Shown: positions 53,601-60,477 of the stretch, one piece after another
Numbering within the stretch: the stretch's first letter is position 1
Layout: each line of letters begins with the position of its first letter
Source of the DNA: Candidatus Electrothrix rattekaaiensis
Lineage (GTDB): Bacteria; Desulfobacterota; Desulfobulbia; Desulfobulbales; Desulfobulbaceae
Assembly (NCBI GenBank): GCA_032595675.1
Contig: JAVQMD010000003.1
Location: 237,960 to 301,959, forward strand
Length of the DNA stretch: 64,000 nucleotides
Direction: 5' to 3'
Notes under the pieces: generated by a model
Seen by the model: the letters and a program-made list of their open reading frames with translations, nothing else
Told to the model about the DNA's origin: nothing
The model's database searches: none
Made by a program: the position numbers and the translations under genes

Positions 53601-54064
53601 TCCAGCTCCTTGCGCGGCACCACGGCTTTGCTGTCCAAGGCTGGCAACACCAGATCATCACGCCAACCCGATGTTTTCAGGACAGCAGAAGGACTGTAGG
53701 TCCGCACCAGCCAGTGGCAAAAATGGTGGAGGTCTTTGACCGCCTGAAGCGCGTCGCTGCTGGGCACGGACCGGGTGTTATGGACAGCGGCATTGCCGAG
53801 CTTGTGGATCAGCTGGGCCTTGTGCAACACGGGCTGGGGCAGGAGATCCTGAAAGGTTGCTTCATAGAGCAGGGCACCCAGGTTGCGGGCATAGGGTTGG
53901 TGAAGGCTGCTGTCGTGGCGATAGAGCCAGTGGACAATGGCTTCCAGGGTGAAGCGGGCATGGAAGCAGGCAGCACGCGGGTCGCCCATGATGTGGCCTT
54001 CCGCCTTGATTGCGGATTCGGCGATGGTGCGGAACTCGGTAGGCAGGAAGGCGAAGTTGCTCAT
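50612..54064 (-). CDS. hsdR: Type I restriction enzyme R subunit
   Basis: DNA-translocating nuclease subunit, 1150 residues. A DUF4145-like helical N-terminus (about 1-120) and a coiled part (150-200) precede the nuclease: a Asp in YADYVLWGDDG and E-x-K in AVVEAKKST (269-275). The helicase follows, with Walker A MATGTGKTRT (384-393), DEAH box IIIDEAHRSVYRK and DTGIDVPAV...QMIGRGTR. Between strand residues 240 and 254 is a run STSTSTGIGIGIG encoded by 6-base repeats, unusual for the family and placed next to the active site. It ends an operon with hsdS (6-base gap) and hsdM. Confidence 0.94.
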   Translation of the reverse strand: MSNFAFLPTEFRTIAESAIKAEGHIMGDPRAACFHARFTLEAIVHWLYRHDSSLHQPYARNLGALLYEATFQDLLPQPVLHKAQLIHKLGNAAVHNTRSVPSSDALQAVKDLHHFCHWLVRTYSPSAVLKTSGWRDDLVLPALDSKAVVPRKELETLESRLAAQNEKSLKQQQERDALDAEIQALREQLTALRVQSEQQTDPHDYSEAETRHALIDVDLHRAGWPLADPQDREYKVSNMPTSTSTSTGIGIGIGYADYVLWGDDGRPLAVVEAKKSTADPQAGQQQAKLYADCLEQMHGQRPLIFYTNGYSTWLWDDTSYPPRQVAGFYSKDELTRLILRRSRCTPLKQLKVKEEIAGRYYQIRAIRSIADQFTEARRKALLVMATGTGKTRTAIALVDLLQRAGWVKRALFLADRISLVRQACNAFKEHLPESSPVNLVTEKGTEGRVAVCTYPTMMGLINKTMNEGKGTAARQSCQSCFGVGHFDLIIIDEAHRSVYRKYGAIFRYFDALLVGLTATPREEVDKNTYDLFELEQGVPTDAYELAEGVKDGFLVPPRVAQVDMRFPGQGIDYDLLSAEEQAQWEDLDWGDDGEPDRFPDKVNAAAINNWLFNQDTVDKVLKYLMEHGHRVEGGDRLAKTIIFARNHQHAAFIEERFNANYRKYAGHFARVIDNTIKHAQNLIEEFEQQDKAPHIAISVDMLDTGIDVPAVANLVFFKPVFSKIKFWQMIGRGTRPCPDLFGPGQDKQDFRVLDFCFNFDFFQENPEGINAGDTAPLGTRLFQARVQLLSHIQSHPETDPDVQLATSLTDGLHREVKAMHRDNFIVRMHRQAVEQFQERTAWDRLSESDCMTLQREVAGLPSELASDNIKSRLFDLTALRMQLALIEGGSLERQRRRVMEIAQLLEEKRAVPAVAAQLAYLARVQEDGFWQGMTLAELEDLRLRFRELVPLLDKQERNLVYTDFQDQVLGVREEEPVYIPRMTGTQYEKKVTDYLRCHTNQLVIQRLKANEPLTALDLQGLENVLTEIGADEGKMLLSDLLKRNKTPSLAHFIRSLVGLDRAAAKTAFAQFLNDRSLTAPQIRFIELIIDQLTARGIMDAEALYNPPFTNLHSGGPEGIFAGKENLIKAVFTTLESLEPRVQGMIQERVG
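53304..53343. repeat. 6-bp repeats inside hsdR
   Basis: On the coding (minus) strand ACCAGC and GGTATC hexamers stand in tandem, giving Ser-Thr and Gly-Ile dipeptide repeats at residues ~241-254. Copy-number changes stay in frame. Confidence 0.75.
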
Positions 54065-54070
54065 GGTGGA

Positions 54071-55246
54071 TTAGAGGTCTCCGTTGAAGGCGCGTTGCTG
54101 GAGGGCTTCGAACAGGGTGTCCAGTTCGGCCAGGTGGGTTTTCATCCGGGACTTTTGTTGTTCTACGGATTTTACTATGGTGGCGAAGCGGTGTTGGAGA
54201 GGGAGGGGTGGCTTGGTTAATTGTATCCTTCTTACATCATTGAAATTTAACCCGGCCTTAACGCCCTCTCGATTCAGCCGAACGAACTGCGATTGTCCGC
54301 CATGTGATGCCAGTTGATAACTAACGAACACCGGATTTAATTCCTTAAATCGTAAAATTGCCAAGTGTTGGTTGATGTGAGCCTTCCCAATATCATTGGG
54401 AATAACAGCAGTTCGACCTAAATCCGCCGTGATGCTTAGAAGTACGTCGCCGGGCTCGACCTTGGTACGTTTTGCCTCCGCCGATTCTGGAGTGTTCACG
54501 TAAGCAATGTCACTGAGATCAAGCTTACCGTTTTTGAGATTTTGAATTCTAATGAATACATCTCCTGAATCAGCATAGTATTTTGCCCATCCCCGAGAGC
54601 CGCTCGTTAAAAAATGCACCTCATCCTCAACGAGTGTCACGTTCCATCCCATCGGATTGGTGATCGGGTCACCGAACATATCCAGAAAGGTGGATTGCAG
54701 GAAGGTGTCGAGCTGGGCGAGGGCCTCGCGGCGCTTGGCTCGCATGGCATCTGCCGCGTCCAGGATTTTTGCGATGCGCTTTTGCTCGGCTAAGGATGGG
54801 AGGGGGATTTCCATCTTAGCAAAAGAACTCTTTTTGACAATTTTGACGGTTGTCGACGGTGCGAAATGTTCAAGTAAGTGCGTCAATTTACAGGCAGCGT
54901 AGTAGCCGTACCGTGCTTCAACTTGGTTAGGATCAAAGATTATTGCGTTGATCTGCTGATTGGTTATGAGTGGAACTCCGGCAACACCTGTCTTGCCGAG
55001 TGAGCCGATACAGCAAACAAGAACTGCGTCTTTGGGCAGCATTCTACCACGTTCTGCGCCATCCATCGTAACGAATTCATTAGCAGTTGTGATTGGATCA
55101 CGAAACCCGAGTTGAACTGGTGTGACAAACGGCACTTTGCCGCCCCAAAACTCAGCGTTGGACTTTGAGGGAGTTGAACCTGTAACTATTTCTCCGCAAT
55201 CTTTAAGCGTTGCATGGGTAAATAGTGATGAGGGGTAAAGTCTCAT
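54071..55246 (-). CDS. hsdS: Type I restriction enzyme S (specificity) subunit
   Basis: DNA-recognition subunit of 391 residues. It has two target-recognition domains (about 5-170 and 200-375) and two conserved helices (LPSLAEQKRIAKILDAADAMRAKRREALAQLDTFLQ near 160-195 and LPLQHRFATIVKSVEQQKSRMKTHLAELDTLFEALQ near 350-385). The first starts TLKDCGEIVTGSTPSKSNAEFWGG. ATG 55246 is chosen because GAAGGA lies upstream and the sequence matches HsdS starts; a longer frame to 55357 runs into a dispersed repeat. The gene stands between hsdM and hsdR. Confidence 0.93.
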   Translation of the reverse strand: MRLYPSSLFTHATLKDCGEIVTGSTPSKSNAEFWGGKVPFVTPVQLGFRDPITTANEFVTMDGAERGRMLPKDAVLVCCIGSLGKTGVAGVPLITNQQINAIIFDPNQVEARYGYYAACKLTHLLEHFAPSTTVKIVKKSSFAKMEIPLPSLAEQKRIAKILDAADAMRAKRREALAQLDTFLQSTFLDMFGDPITNPMGWNVTLVEDEVHFLTSGSRGWAKYYADSGDVFIRIQNLKNGKLDLSDIAYVNTPESAEAKRTKVEPGDVLLSITADLGRTAVIPNDIGKAHINQHLAILRFKELNPVFVSYQLASHGGQSQFVRLNREGVKAGLNFNDVRRIQLTKPPLPLQHRFATIVKSVEQQKSRMKTHLAELDTLFEALQQRAFNGDL

Positions 55247-55279
55247 TTGAATATTTCCTTCATCTTTTCCTCTTTCGTA

Positions 55280-55380
55280 CCCAATGTTAAAACATCGGGC
55301 TATTATCATTCGGCCCCTCCGGGGCGGTAAAAGCGTCCCGGAGGGACAGCCAGCCAATAGCCCAGCGTTTTAACGCTGGG
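55280..55380. repeat. Nested-hairpin dispersed repeat, copy 2 (101 bp)
   Basis: Starts CCCAATGTTAAAACATCGGG, centres on GTCCCGGAGGGAC-type arms and ends CCCAGCGTTTTAACGCTGGG. The order of parts is the same as at 31405-31500. It lies just upstream of hsdS. Confidence 0.75.
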
Positions 55381-55385
55381 CAGCA

Positions 55386-55751
55386 AGAGCGAAAAGCTCA
55401 ATGCCCCAGCCTTGTCCGCAGCAGGCGATACATTCTTTACAGTACAGCTTCCTCGTAATAACAGCACGGCTCCTCGTTGAACAGGAACCTCTCCTCTCTT
55501 GAGAGGAAGAACCGCTTTTATCAAACGAGCAGCTTCTCGATAAAAGAGCGACACCTCTCTTTAAAAGAGTAGAGCCTCTCGCAAGAAACAAACGTCTCCT
55601 TTTCGTGCTGGTGCCCAAGCTCTGCTTGGGTACCCTTAATACAGAAGCTCCAGCTTCGAGACATGAAGCAGAGCTTCAGGTAAAACAGTTCCCAAGCCGG
55701 AGCTTGGGAACCAGATGAACCCGATGAATTGGCTACGCGTGTATAGCCTTT
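55386..55751. repeat. Array of short hairpins between hsdM and hsdS
   Basis: A 365-base non-coding stretch packed with inverted repeats: GGTGCCCAAGC/GCTTGGGTACC (55610-55634), GAAGCTCCAGCTTC (55644-55657), GAAGC-AGA-GCTTC (55665-55677), GTTCCCAAGC/GCTTGGGAAC (55688-55711) and a GGCTACGC element. The left part is a purine-poor stretch with ACCTCTC/GAGAGG pairs. It separates the methylase from the specificity gene. Confidence 0.7.
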
Positions 55752-57377
55752 TCAATTCGCTACGCACTGCGTAGCCTTTTCCCCCAACAACCCCTCCAAC
55801 TCCTCACGTCCAGCCGCAATCTCCCCCTCCAGCGCAGCCAACCGCTCCAGAATCACCCCTGGCGGATCATATTCCACCGCCTCATAGACCACTTCCTTAT
55901 ACCGGTTGATGGACAGATCATAATCATTGCCAGCAATTTCTTCCTTGGGCACGAAAAAGCTCTGCTCAGTACGCTCACGTTTTGTCTCAGCCGTACACCC
56001 TGCCTGAAAATCCTGCCAGCGAGCGAGTATGTCTGGCAGATCGCTCTTGTCCGGCTGTGGGCTCCGTTTATCATCCAAAGAAAACCCGTCCGAGCGCATG
56101 TCGTAAAACCAAACCTGATCCGTGCCACCAGAGTTGGTCTTGGTGAAAAAGAGGATGGCCGTGGAGACCCCGGCATAGGGCTTGAACACGCCCGAGGGCA
56201 TGGAGATGATCGCGTCCAGCTTCTGCTCCTCCACCAGGATCTTGCGCAACGCCTTATGGGCCTTGCTCGATCCGAACAGAACCCCGTCCGGCACAATGAC
56301 TGCTGCCCGGCCCCCGGTCCGCAGCAAGCGGAGAAACAGGGCCAGAAAGAGCAGCTCGGTCTTCTTGGTTTTGACCACCTGTTGCAGATCCTTGGCAATG
56401 GACTCGTAATCCAGGCTACCTGCAAAGGGGGGATTGGCCAGGAGCAGGGAGTATTTTTCCTCATCCAGCTGATCAGCCTGGGCCAGCGAATCCTTGTAGC
56501 GGATGTCCGGGTTTTCCACCCCGTGCAGGAGCATGTTCATGCTGCCGATGCGGAGCATGGTGGAATCGAAATCATAGCCGTGAAAGGTGCCTTGGTTAAA
56601 GCGGTAACGGCTTTCCTCATTTTTATAGATCTCTGCGCTATGGTGCTCCTGAAGAAATTCCGAGGCCGCGATCAGGAAGCCTGCCGTACCACAGGCCGGG
56701 TCGCAGATCACATCATTGGCCGTGGGCGCGGTCATGTCCACCATCAGGCGGATGATGTGGCGGGGGGTGCGGAACTGACCGTTCTGGCCTGCCGAGGCAA
56801 TCTTGCCCAACATGTACTCGTAAAGATCACCCTTGGTGTCCTTGTCCGCCATCTCGATGCTGTCCAGCTGATCCACCACATTGGTTAGCACTTTCGGGGC
56901 AGGAATCATGAACAGGGCATCTTTCATGTGGTGGGAATAGGTGGAGTCTTCTTGCTTCTTTTTCTTGTCCTCCTTACCCTCGTTTTCCTTGTGTTTATAC
57001 GCAACAGCTCCTTCGGCAACCTGAAAAAGGGGAGCTGGCGATTCTTCCTTTGTGTTTTCCTCCATGCTGTCAGTTTTTCCCAGCGCCTTGATAAAGGGAA
57101 AAACCTGATCCTTGACCGTAAGGAACATCTGCTCCGGGGCCTGTTCCTTAAAACGGGACCAGCGCAGATGGCCCTGATCCTCGCTGAAGATCGGCTGCTC
57201 AATGGGCTTATCCAGGCGGTTGGCCTTGTGCTCAGCCAGGGTGTGCAGCTCGTCGAGCCGCTTGATAAAGAGCAGGTAGGTCAGCTGCTCAATAACCGTG
57301 AGTGGGTTGGATATGCCGCCAGACCACATGGTGTCCCAGATACTATCCACCTTGGATTTGAGTTCTCCGGTGATCAT
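55752..57377 (-). CDS. hsdM: Type I restriction enzyme M (methylase) subunit
   Basis: N6-adenine methyltransferase subunit, 541 residues. The N-terminal helical part is MITGELKSKVDSIWDTMWSGGISNP (family start). The SAM motif is VICDPACGTAGFLIAASEF (about 218-236) and the catalytic motif NPPFAG (about 300-305). With two M and one S subunit it methylates the recognition site and protects it from HsdR. The last seven codons (ATQCVAN) come from a GCTACGC/GCGTAGC palindrome (55759-55775), so the natural C-terminus may have been replaced by repeat DNA. It is first in the minus-strand hsdM-hsdS-hsdR order. Confidence 0.95.
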   Translation of the reverse strand: MITGELKSKVDSIWDTMWSGGISNPLTVIEQLTYLLFIKRLDELHTLAEHKANRLDKPIEQPIFSEDQGHLRWSRFKEQAPEQMFLTVKDQVFPFIKALGKTDSMEENTKEESPAPLFQVAEGAVAYKHKENEGKEDKKKKQEDSTYSHHMKDALFMIPAPKVLTNVVDQLDSIEMADKDTKGDLYEYMLGKIASAGQNGQFRTPRHIIRLMVDMTAPTANDVICDPACGTAGFLIAASEFLQEHHSAEIYKNEESRYRFNQGTFHGYDFDSTMLRIGSMNMLLHGVENPDIRYKDSLAQADQLDEEKYSLLLANPPFAGSLDYESIAKDLQQVVKTKKTELLFLALFLRLLRTGGRAAVIVPDGVLFGSSKAHKALRKILVEEQKLDAIISMPSGVFKPYAGVSTAILFFTKTNSGGTDQVWFYDMRSDGFSLDDKRSPQPDKSDLPDILARWQDFQAGCTAETKRERTEQSFFVPKEEIAGNDYDLSINRYKEVVYEAVEYDPPGVILERLAALEGEIAAGREELEGLLGEKATQCVAN

Positions 57378-57451
57378 AACTTATGTGTTCTCCTTGCAGG
57401 ATTCTCTCGTTCAGCGGGTGCAAAACCGCAGCTGTCTGATTCCTGATTTTA

Positions 57452-58096
57452 TTATAGCTTCTTAGGATGCAAGCGTTTTGGGCCTACTGGGCCGTTTTTC
57501 GATTCCGGTTCTGTAATCAGGCCATTCCATGTATTGCCTGAAGAGGGGGAGCCATTATGCGCTGCCCCTGAGCCTTGCTTCTTCACCCCATTGCCCTGAT
57601 CCCCATCCCCGGTCAGCAGATTTATTGCCGTTATCGAGTAAGTGCCCTGGTAAGCCGACCTGTCCTGACAGGTCAGCTTGGCATCCCCTTGTTCAACAAG
57701 CTCCTTGTCCTTGATCTGTCCTGTTCCCTTTAGGCTGATATCGCATTCCTTGTTGAGCAAGGTGTAGTTGCCCATATGCTTGGTGGTCGTGTTGATATCC
57801 TCACCACCATCGGTACAGATCATGACATTCTTCAGGCGGAGAGAATTTGGGTTCATGGGCAGGTCTTTCGGCTCTCCACCATAGAAAAACAGCATATTAT
57901 CAACAATGCTCGTGATTGGCCCTGAATCCTTCTTGATGAAGGTAAAGGTAACTTTTCCCCTGTATATTCCGTCGGGGCAGTCCATATTCGTCCCGGATGT
58001 CTGCGCATGCACAGCAGCTGGCAACCAGCAGAGCAACCAACAGAAATTGATCAAACAACCATAAAATATGTATGAAAAAATGGAAAGATGTTTCAT
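57452..58096 (-). CDS. Secreted hypothetical protein
   Basis: A 214-residue exported protein of no family I know. ATG 58096 has AAAGAGCG nearby and a good signal peptide (IFYGCLINFCWLLCWLPAAVHAQ, in part) follows; a longer frame from 58183 would bury it. The mature part is MDCPDGIYRGKVTFTFIKKDSGPITS..., with NVMICTDGGEDINTTTKHMGNYTL and CDISLKGTGQIK, a beta-rich pattern with four Cys, and a Gly/Asn-rich tail. Function unknown. Confidence 0.6.
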   Translation of the reverse strand: MKHLSIFSYIFYGCLINFCWLLCWLPAAVHAQTSGTNMDCPDGIYRGKVTFTFIKKDSGPITSIVDNMLFFYGGEPKDLPMNPNSLRLKNVMICTDGGEDINTTTKHMGNYTLLNKECDISLKGTGQIKDKELVEQGDAKLTCQDRSAYQGTYSITAINLLTGDGDQGNGVKKQGSGAAHNGSPSSGNTWNGLITEPESKNGPVGPKRLHPKKL

Positions 58097-58320
58097 TCGC
58101 TCTTTATCCTTGTGTTTTTTGTTAGTCAGTTCGGCGGGCTGCCTGATCATGGTGGTGTAGGCCTGCTGATTCTTCTGTTCCATAGCGCGTCACTATACCA
58201 ATATATCGGTATAATCCCCCGTTTTTTTTACATAGAAACACATCCAGCCTCAGCCTGCCTCCTCTTGTACTCCCTTCTTTACCTCTGTCTGAAATCAGGG
58301 TACCTTAAAGTAATTCCTCA

Positions 58321-58352
58321 ATACGAATACGGATACGAATACGGATACGAAT
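58321..58352. repeat. 12-bp repeat before the amidase gene
   Basis: ACGAATACGGAT is repeated nearly three times (made of 6-base GAATAC/GGATAC parts), ending one base before ATG 58351. Confidence 0.7.
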
Positions 58353-58965
58353 GCCACACCCCTTGAAGCAGAAAGCCCCCAGGCTATCGAAAAAAATGCT
58401 GATAAAAAAAATGTCTCCCAATATAAAAATCCGCCATCTTCCGACTGACCAGTTTGAAGATCGTCCAAAAGGTATCGAAATTGACACCCTAATCATCCAC
58501 TCAATGCATAATCCAGAAGAGAAAAACGGCTTTTCCGCCTTGTCCTGCAAAAAATGTCTGGACAAGTATGGCGTTTCAGCGCATTATTTAATCGACCTGA
58601 GCGGCACCGTGTGGCAATTGATCTCAGAGGACAAAAAGGCTTGGCATGCCGGAATCAGCAGAATGCCAGAGGACGGTCGAGAAGGAGTGAACGCCTTCAG
58701 CATCGGTATTGAACTCATCGGCAGCGAAGAGACTGACTTCACCGAGACCCAGTATCAGGCCTTGGCCCTGCTGACCCAAGACATTCTCTCCCGGCACCCT
58801 CTTCAATATATATATGGTCATTGTGATATTGCACCGGGCCGAAAAACCGACCCTTGGGGCTTGGACTGGCCCCGGTATCGAAAAGACATTCTGCGGTCCT
58901 GCACTGTTACAAACCTACGCTTTTCACCGTCCGTGACAGCAGTACCTGTCAACGGCAAAAACTAG
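58351..58965 (+). CDS. N-acetylmuramoyl-L-alanine amidase (AmpD/amidase_2 type)
   Basis: Cleaves the lactyl-peptide bond of muropeptides. The 204-residue protein is an Amidase_2 domain: zinc His in LIIHSMHN (about residue 51), the SAHYLIDLSGTVWQLI strand, KAWHAGIS, and the second zinc site YIYGHCDIAPGRKTDPWGLDW (His about 157; Asp 167). These are the AmpD-group residues. There is no signal peptide, so a cytoplasmic role in wall recycling fits best. The start could be 58351 or the in-frame ATG 58396, because the former lies at the edge of a repeat. Confidence 0.9.
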   Translation: MPHPLKQKAPRLSKKMLIKKMSPNIKIRHLPTDQFEDRPKGIEIDTLIIHSMHNPEEKNGFSALSCKKCLDKYGVSAHYLIDLSGTVWQLISEDKKAWHAGISRMPEDGREGVNAFSIGIELIGSEETDFTETQYQALALLTQDILSRHPLQYIYGHCDIAPGRKTDPWGLDWPRYRKDILRSCTVTNLRFSPSVTAVPVNGKN

Positions 58966-59241
58966 GTTTCCCCTTGTCCTGTTCATTTTTATCTTTCAAC
59001 TTTCCCCAAAATATATATATTGAAAGATTAGCTTTTTTTTGATTAAATATATTATATAAATAAAAAAAAATTACACCATGGCCATTTTTTTATACTCATA
59101 TAAAGTTTCTTTAATCTATGATCAAAACCAGCTATCTCTTACAAGGGATAATCTGGCAAAAATAAACGACAACGGCAAACGCAACAAACGTGTCCTTCGT
59201 TATCGTACAACCCGGCATCTCTCACCATAAGGAGCCTAACC
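58966..59241. other. AT-rich intergenic region
   Basis: About 280 bases with long A/T tracts leading to AAGGAGCC before the FecR gene. Presumably carries the promoter of the FecR-OmpA-HD-GYP set. No firm motif. Confidence 0.4.
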
Positions 59242-59694
59242 ATGTTGAGAAAAAAAATTACCCTATCACTTCTTGCCGTTTTACTGCTCGCACCACCGGC
59301 AGCCTTTGCTCAGGAATTTGTCGGCGGATTAAGAAAGGTAAACGGATCCGGGACCATTATCCGCGATGGTCAACAGATCATAGCAAAAGATGGCATCCAG
59401 ATTAAAATGGGTGATAAACTCATCACCGGAGCAAATGGATCTTTGGGCGTTATCTTTACGGATAACACCAGAATATCTCTGGGATCAGAAAGCGAAATCA
59501 ATATCAATCATTATGTCTTTCAACCGGATCAAGGCACTTTTTCCTTTCTGACAGAGCTGGTTCAGGGAACCGCTTCATATATCTCAGGAGCTATCGGTAA
59601 ACTCTCGCCCAAATCCGTAAAATTCAAAACCCCAACCGCAGTTGTTGGTGTTAGAGGAACAAGTTTTCTGGTTAAAACGGCACCGAAAAAATAG
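59242..59694 (+). CDS. FecR-domain exported protein
   Basis: A 150-residue secreted protein with a signal peptide (LSLLAVLLLAPPAAFAQ, about 8-24) and one FecR domain: GDKLITGANGSLGVIFTDNTRISLGSESEI (about 57-86) and VKFKTPTAVVGVRGTSFLV (about 128-146). FecR domains act in the periplasm in signal transfer. It stands first in a set with an OmpA-like lipoprotein and a CHASE2 regulator, the order found with CHASE2 sensors. AAGGAG lies upstream of the start. Confidence 0.9.
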   Translation: MLRKKITLSLLAVLLLAPPAAFAQEFVGGLRKVNGSGTIIRDGQQIIAKDGIQIKMGDKLITGANGSLGVIFTDNTRISLGSESEININHYVFQPDQGTFSFLTELVQGTASYISGAIGKLSPKSVKFKTPTAVVGVRGTSFLVKTAPKK

Positions 59695-59781
59695 CTCAAT
59701 TATCTCATTCGGTTTTCGTACCTGAAAACAGAGCAGACACTTCATTCACTCCTTACAGAGGAATTCAAAAGGATCGCACCG

Positions 59782-60417
59782 ATGCATATTTTTTTTCGCC
59801 TCCTGCCCGCCTTCTTTATCACAGCCCTTTTATTCGGCTGTGCTGAACAAAGGATTGAACAAATGCATCCACCTACGGAAGAAAAGGATATGTTCGTCCT
59901 GCTTCCTGACCAAGACGGCAAGGTGGGAGAAATCACCATCTCCAATAAAGCAGGCACAACCACCCTGTCCAAGGCAAACGAGTCCGTTCAAGTAACAAGT
60001 AACCATCTACCTGCACGAACTAAGATTCTTGCTGCCCCCTATATTCAGAAAAATTTCAACGATACCTTACAGGCTATCCCTGGTACAGCGGACCAATATA
60101 TTCTCTTTTTCTCTTCTGGAACAATAAAGCTGACCAAGGAGTCCCAAAAACAACTCCCCCTCATCCTGAAAAGAATAAAAGAACGACTCCCCTGTGAAAT
60201 CTCCATCATCGGTCACACAGACACCGAGGCAGACAACGAATACAATTTCGCTCTGGCCTTGAAAAGAGCTACCCATGTAAAAAATCAACTTCTCGCTATC
60301 GGTGCCCCCCGAAAATTACTTGAGGTCTCCTCCCACGGAGAAAACGATCCCATGATCCCCACAAAAAACAATACTGCTGAACCGAACAACAGAAGGGTGG
60401 AAATCTTTATCCGATAA
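59782..60417 (+). CDS. OmpA-family lipoprotein
   Basis: A 211-residue lipoprotein (lipobox ALLFGC, Cys about 20). The C-terminal OmpA peptidoglycan-binding domain shows YILFFSSGTIKLTKES (about 98-113), IIGHTDTEADNEYNFALALKRA and the NRRVEIFI end. It binds the wall and lies between the FecR gene and the CHASE2/HD-GYP gene, probably one signalling unit that reports on the envelope. Confidence 0.9.
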   Translation: MHIFFRLLPAFFITALLFGCAEQRIEQMHPPTEEKDMFVLLPDQDGKVGEITISNKAGTTTLSKANESVQVTSNHLPARTKILAAPYIQKNFNDTLQAIPGTADQYILFFSSGTIKLTKESQKQLPLILKRIKERLPCEISIIGHTDTEADNEYNFALALKRATHVKNQLLAIGAPRKLLEVSSHGENDPMIPTKNNTAEPNNRRVEIFIR

Positions 60418-60477
60418 AGCAGTTACTATTTTAAACCAAAAGGTTACCTGGAACATCTCATTAATATAAGCAACAGA

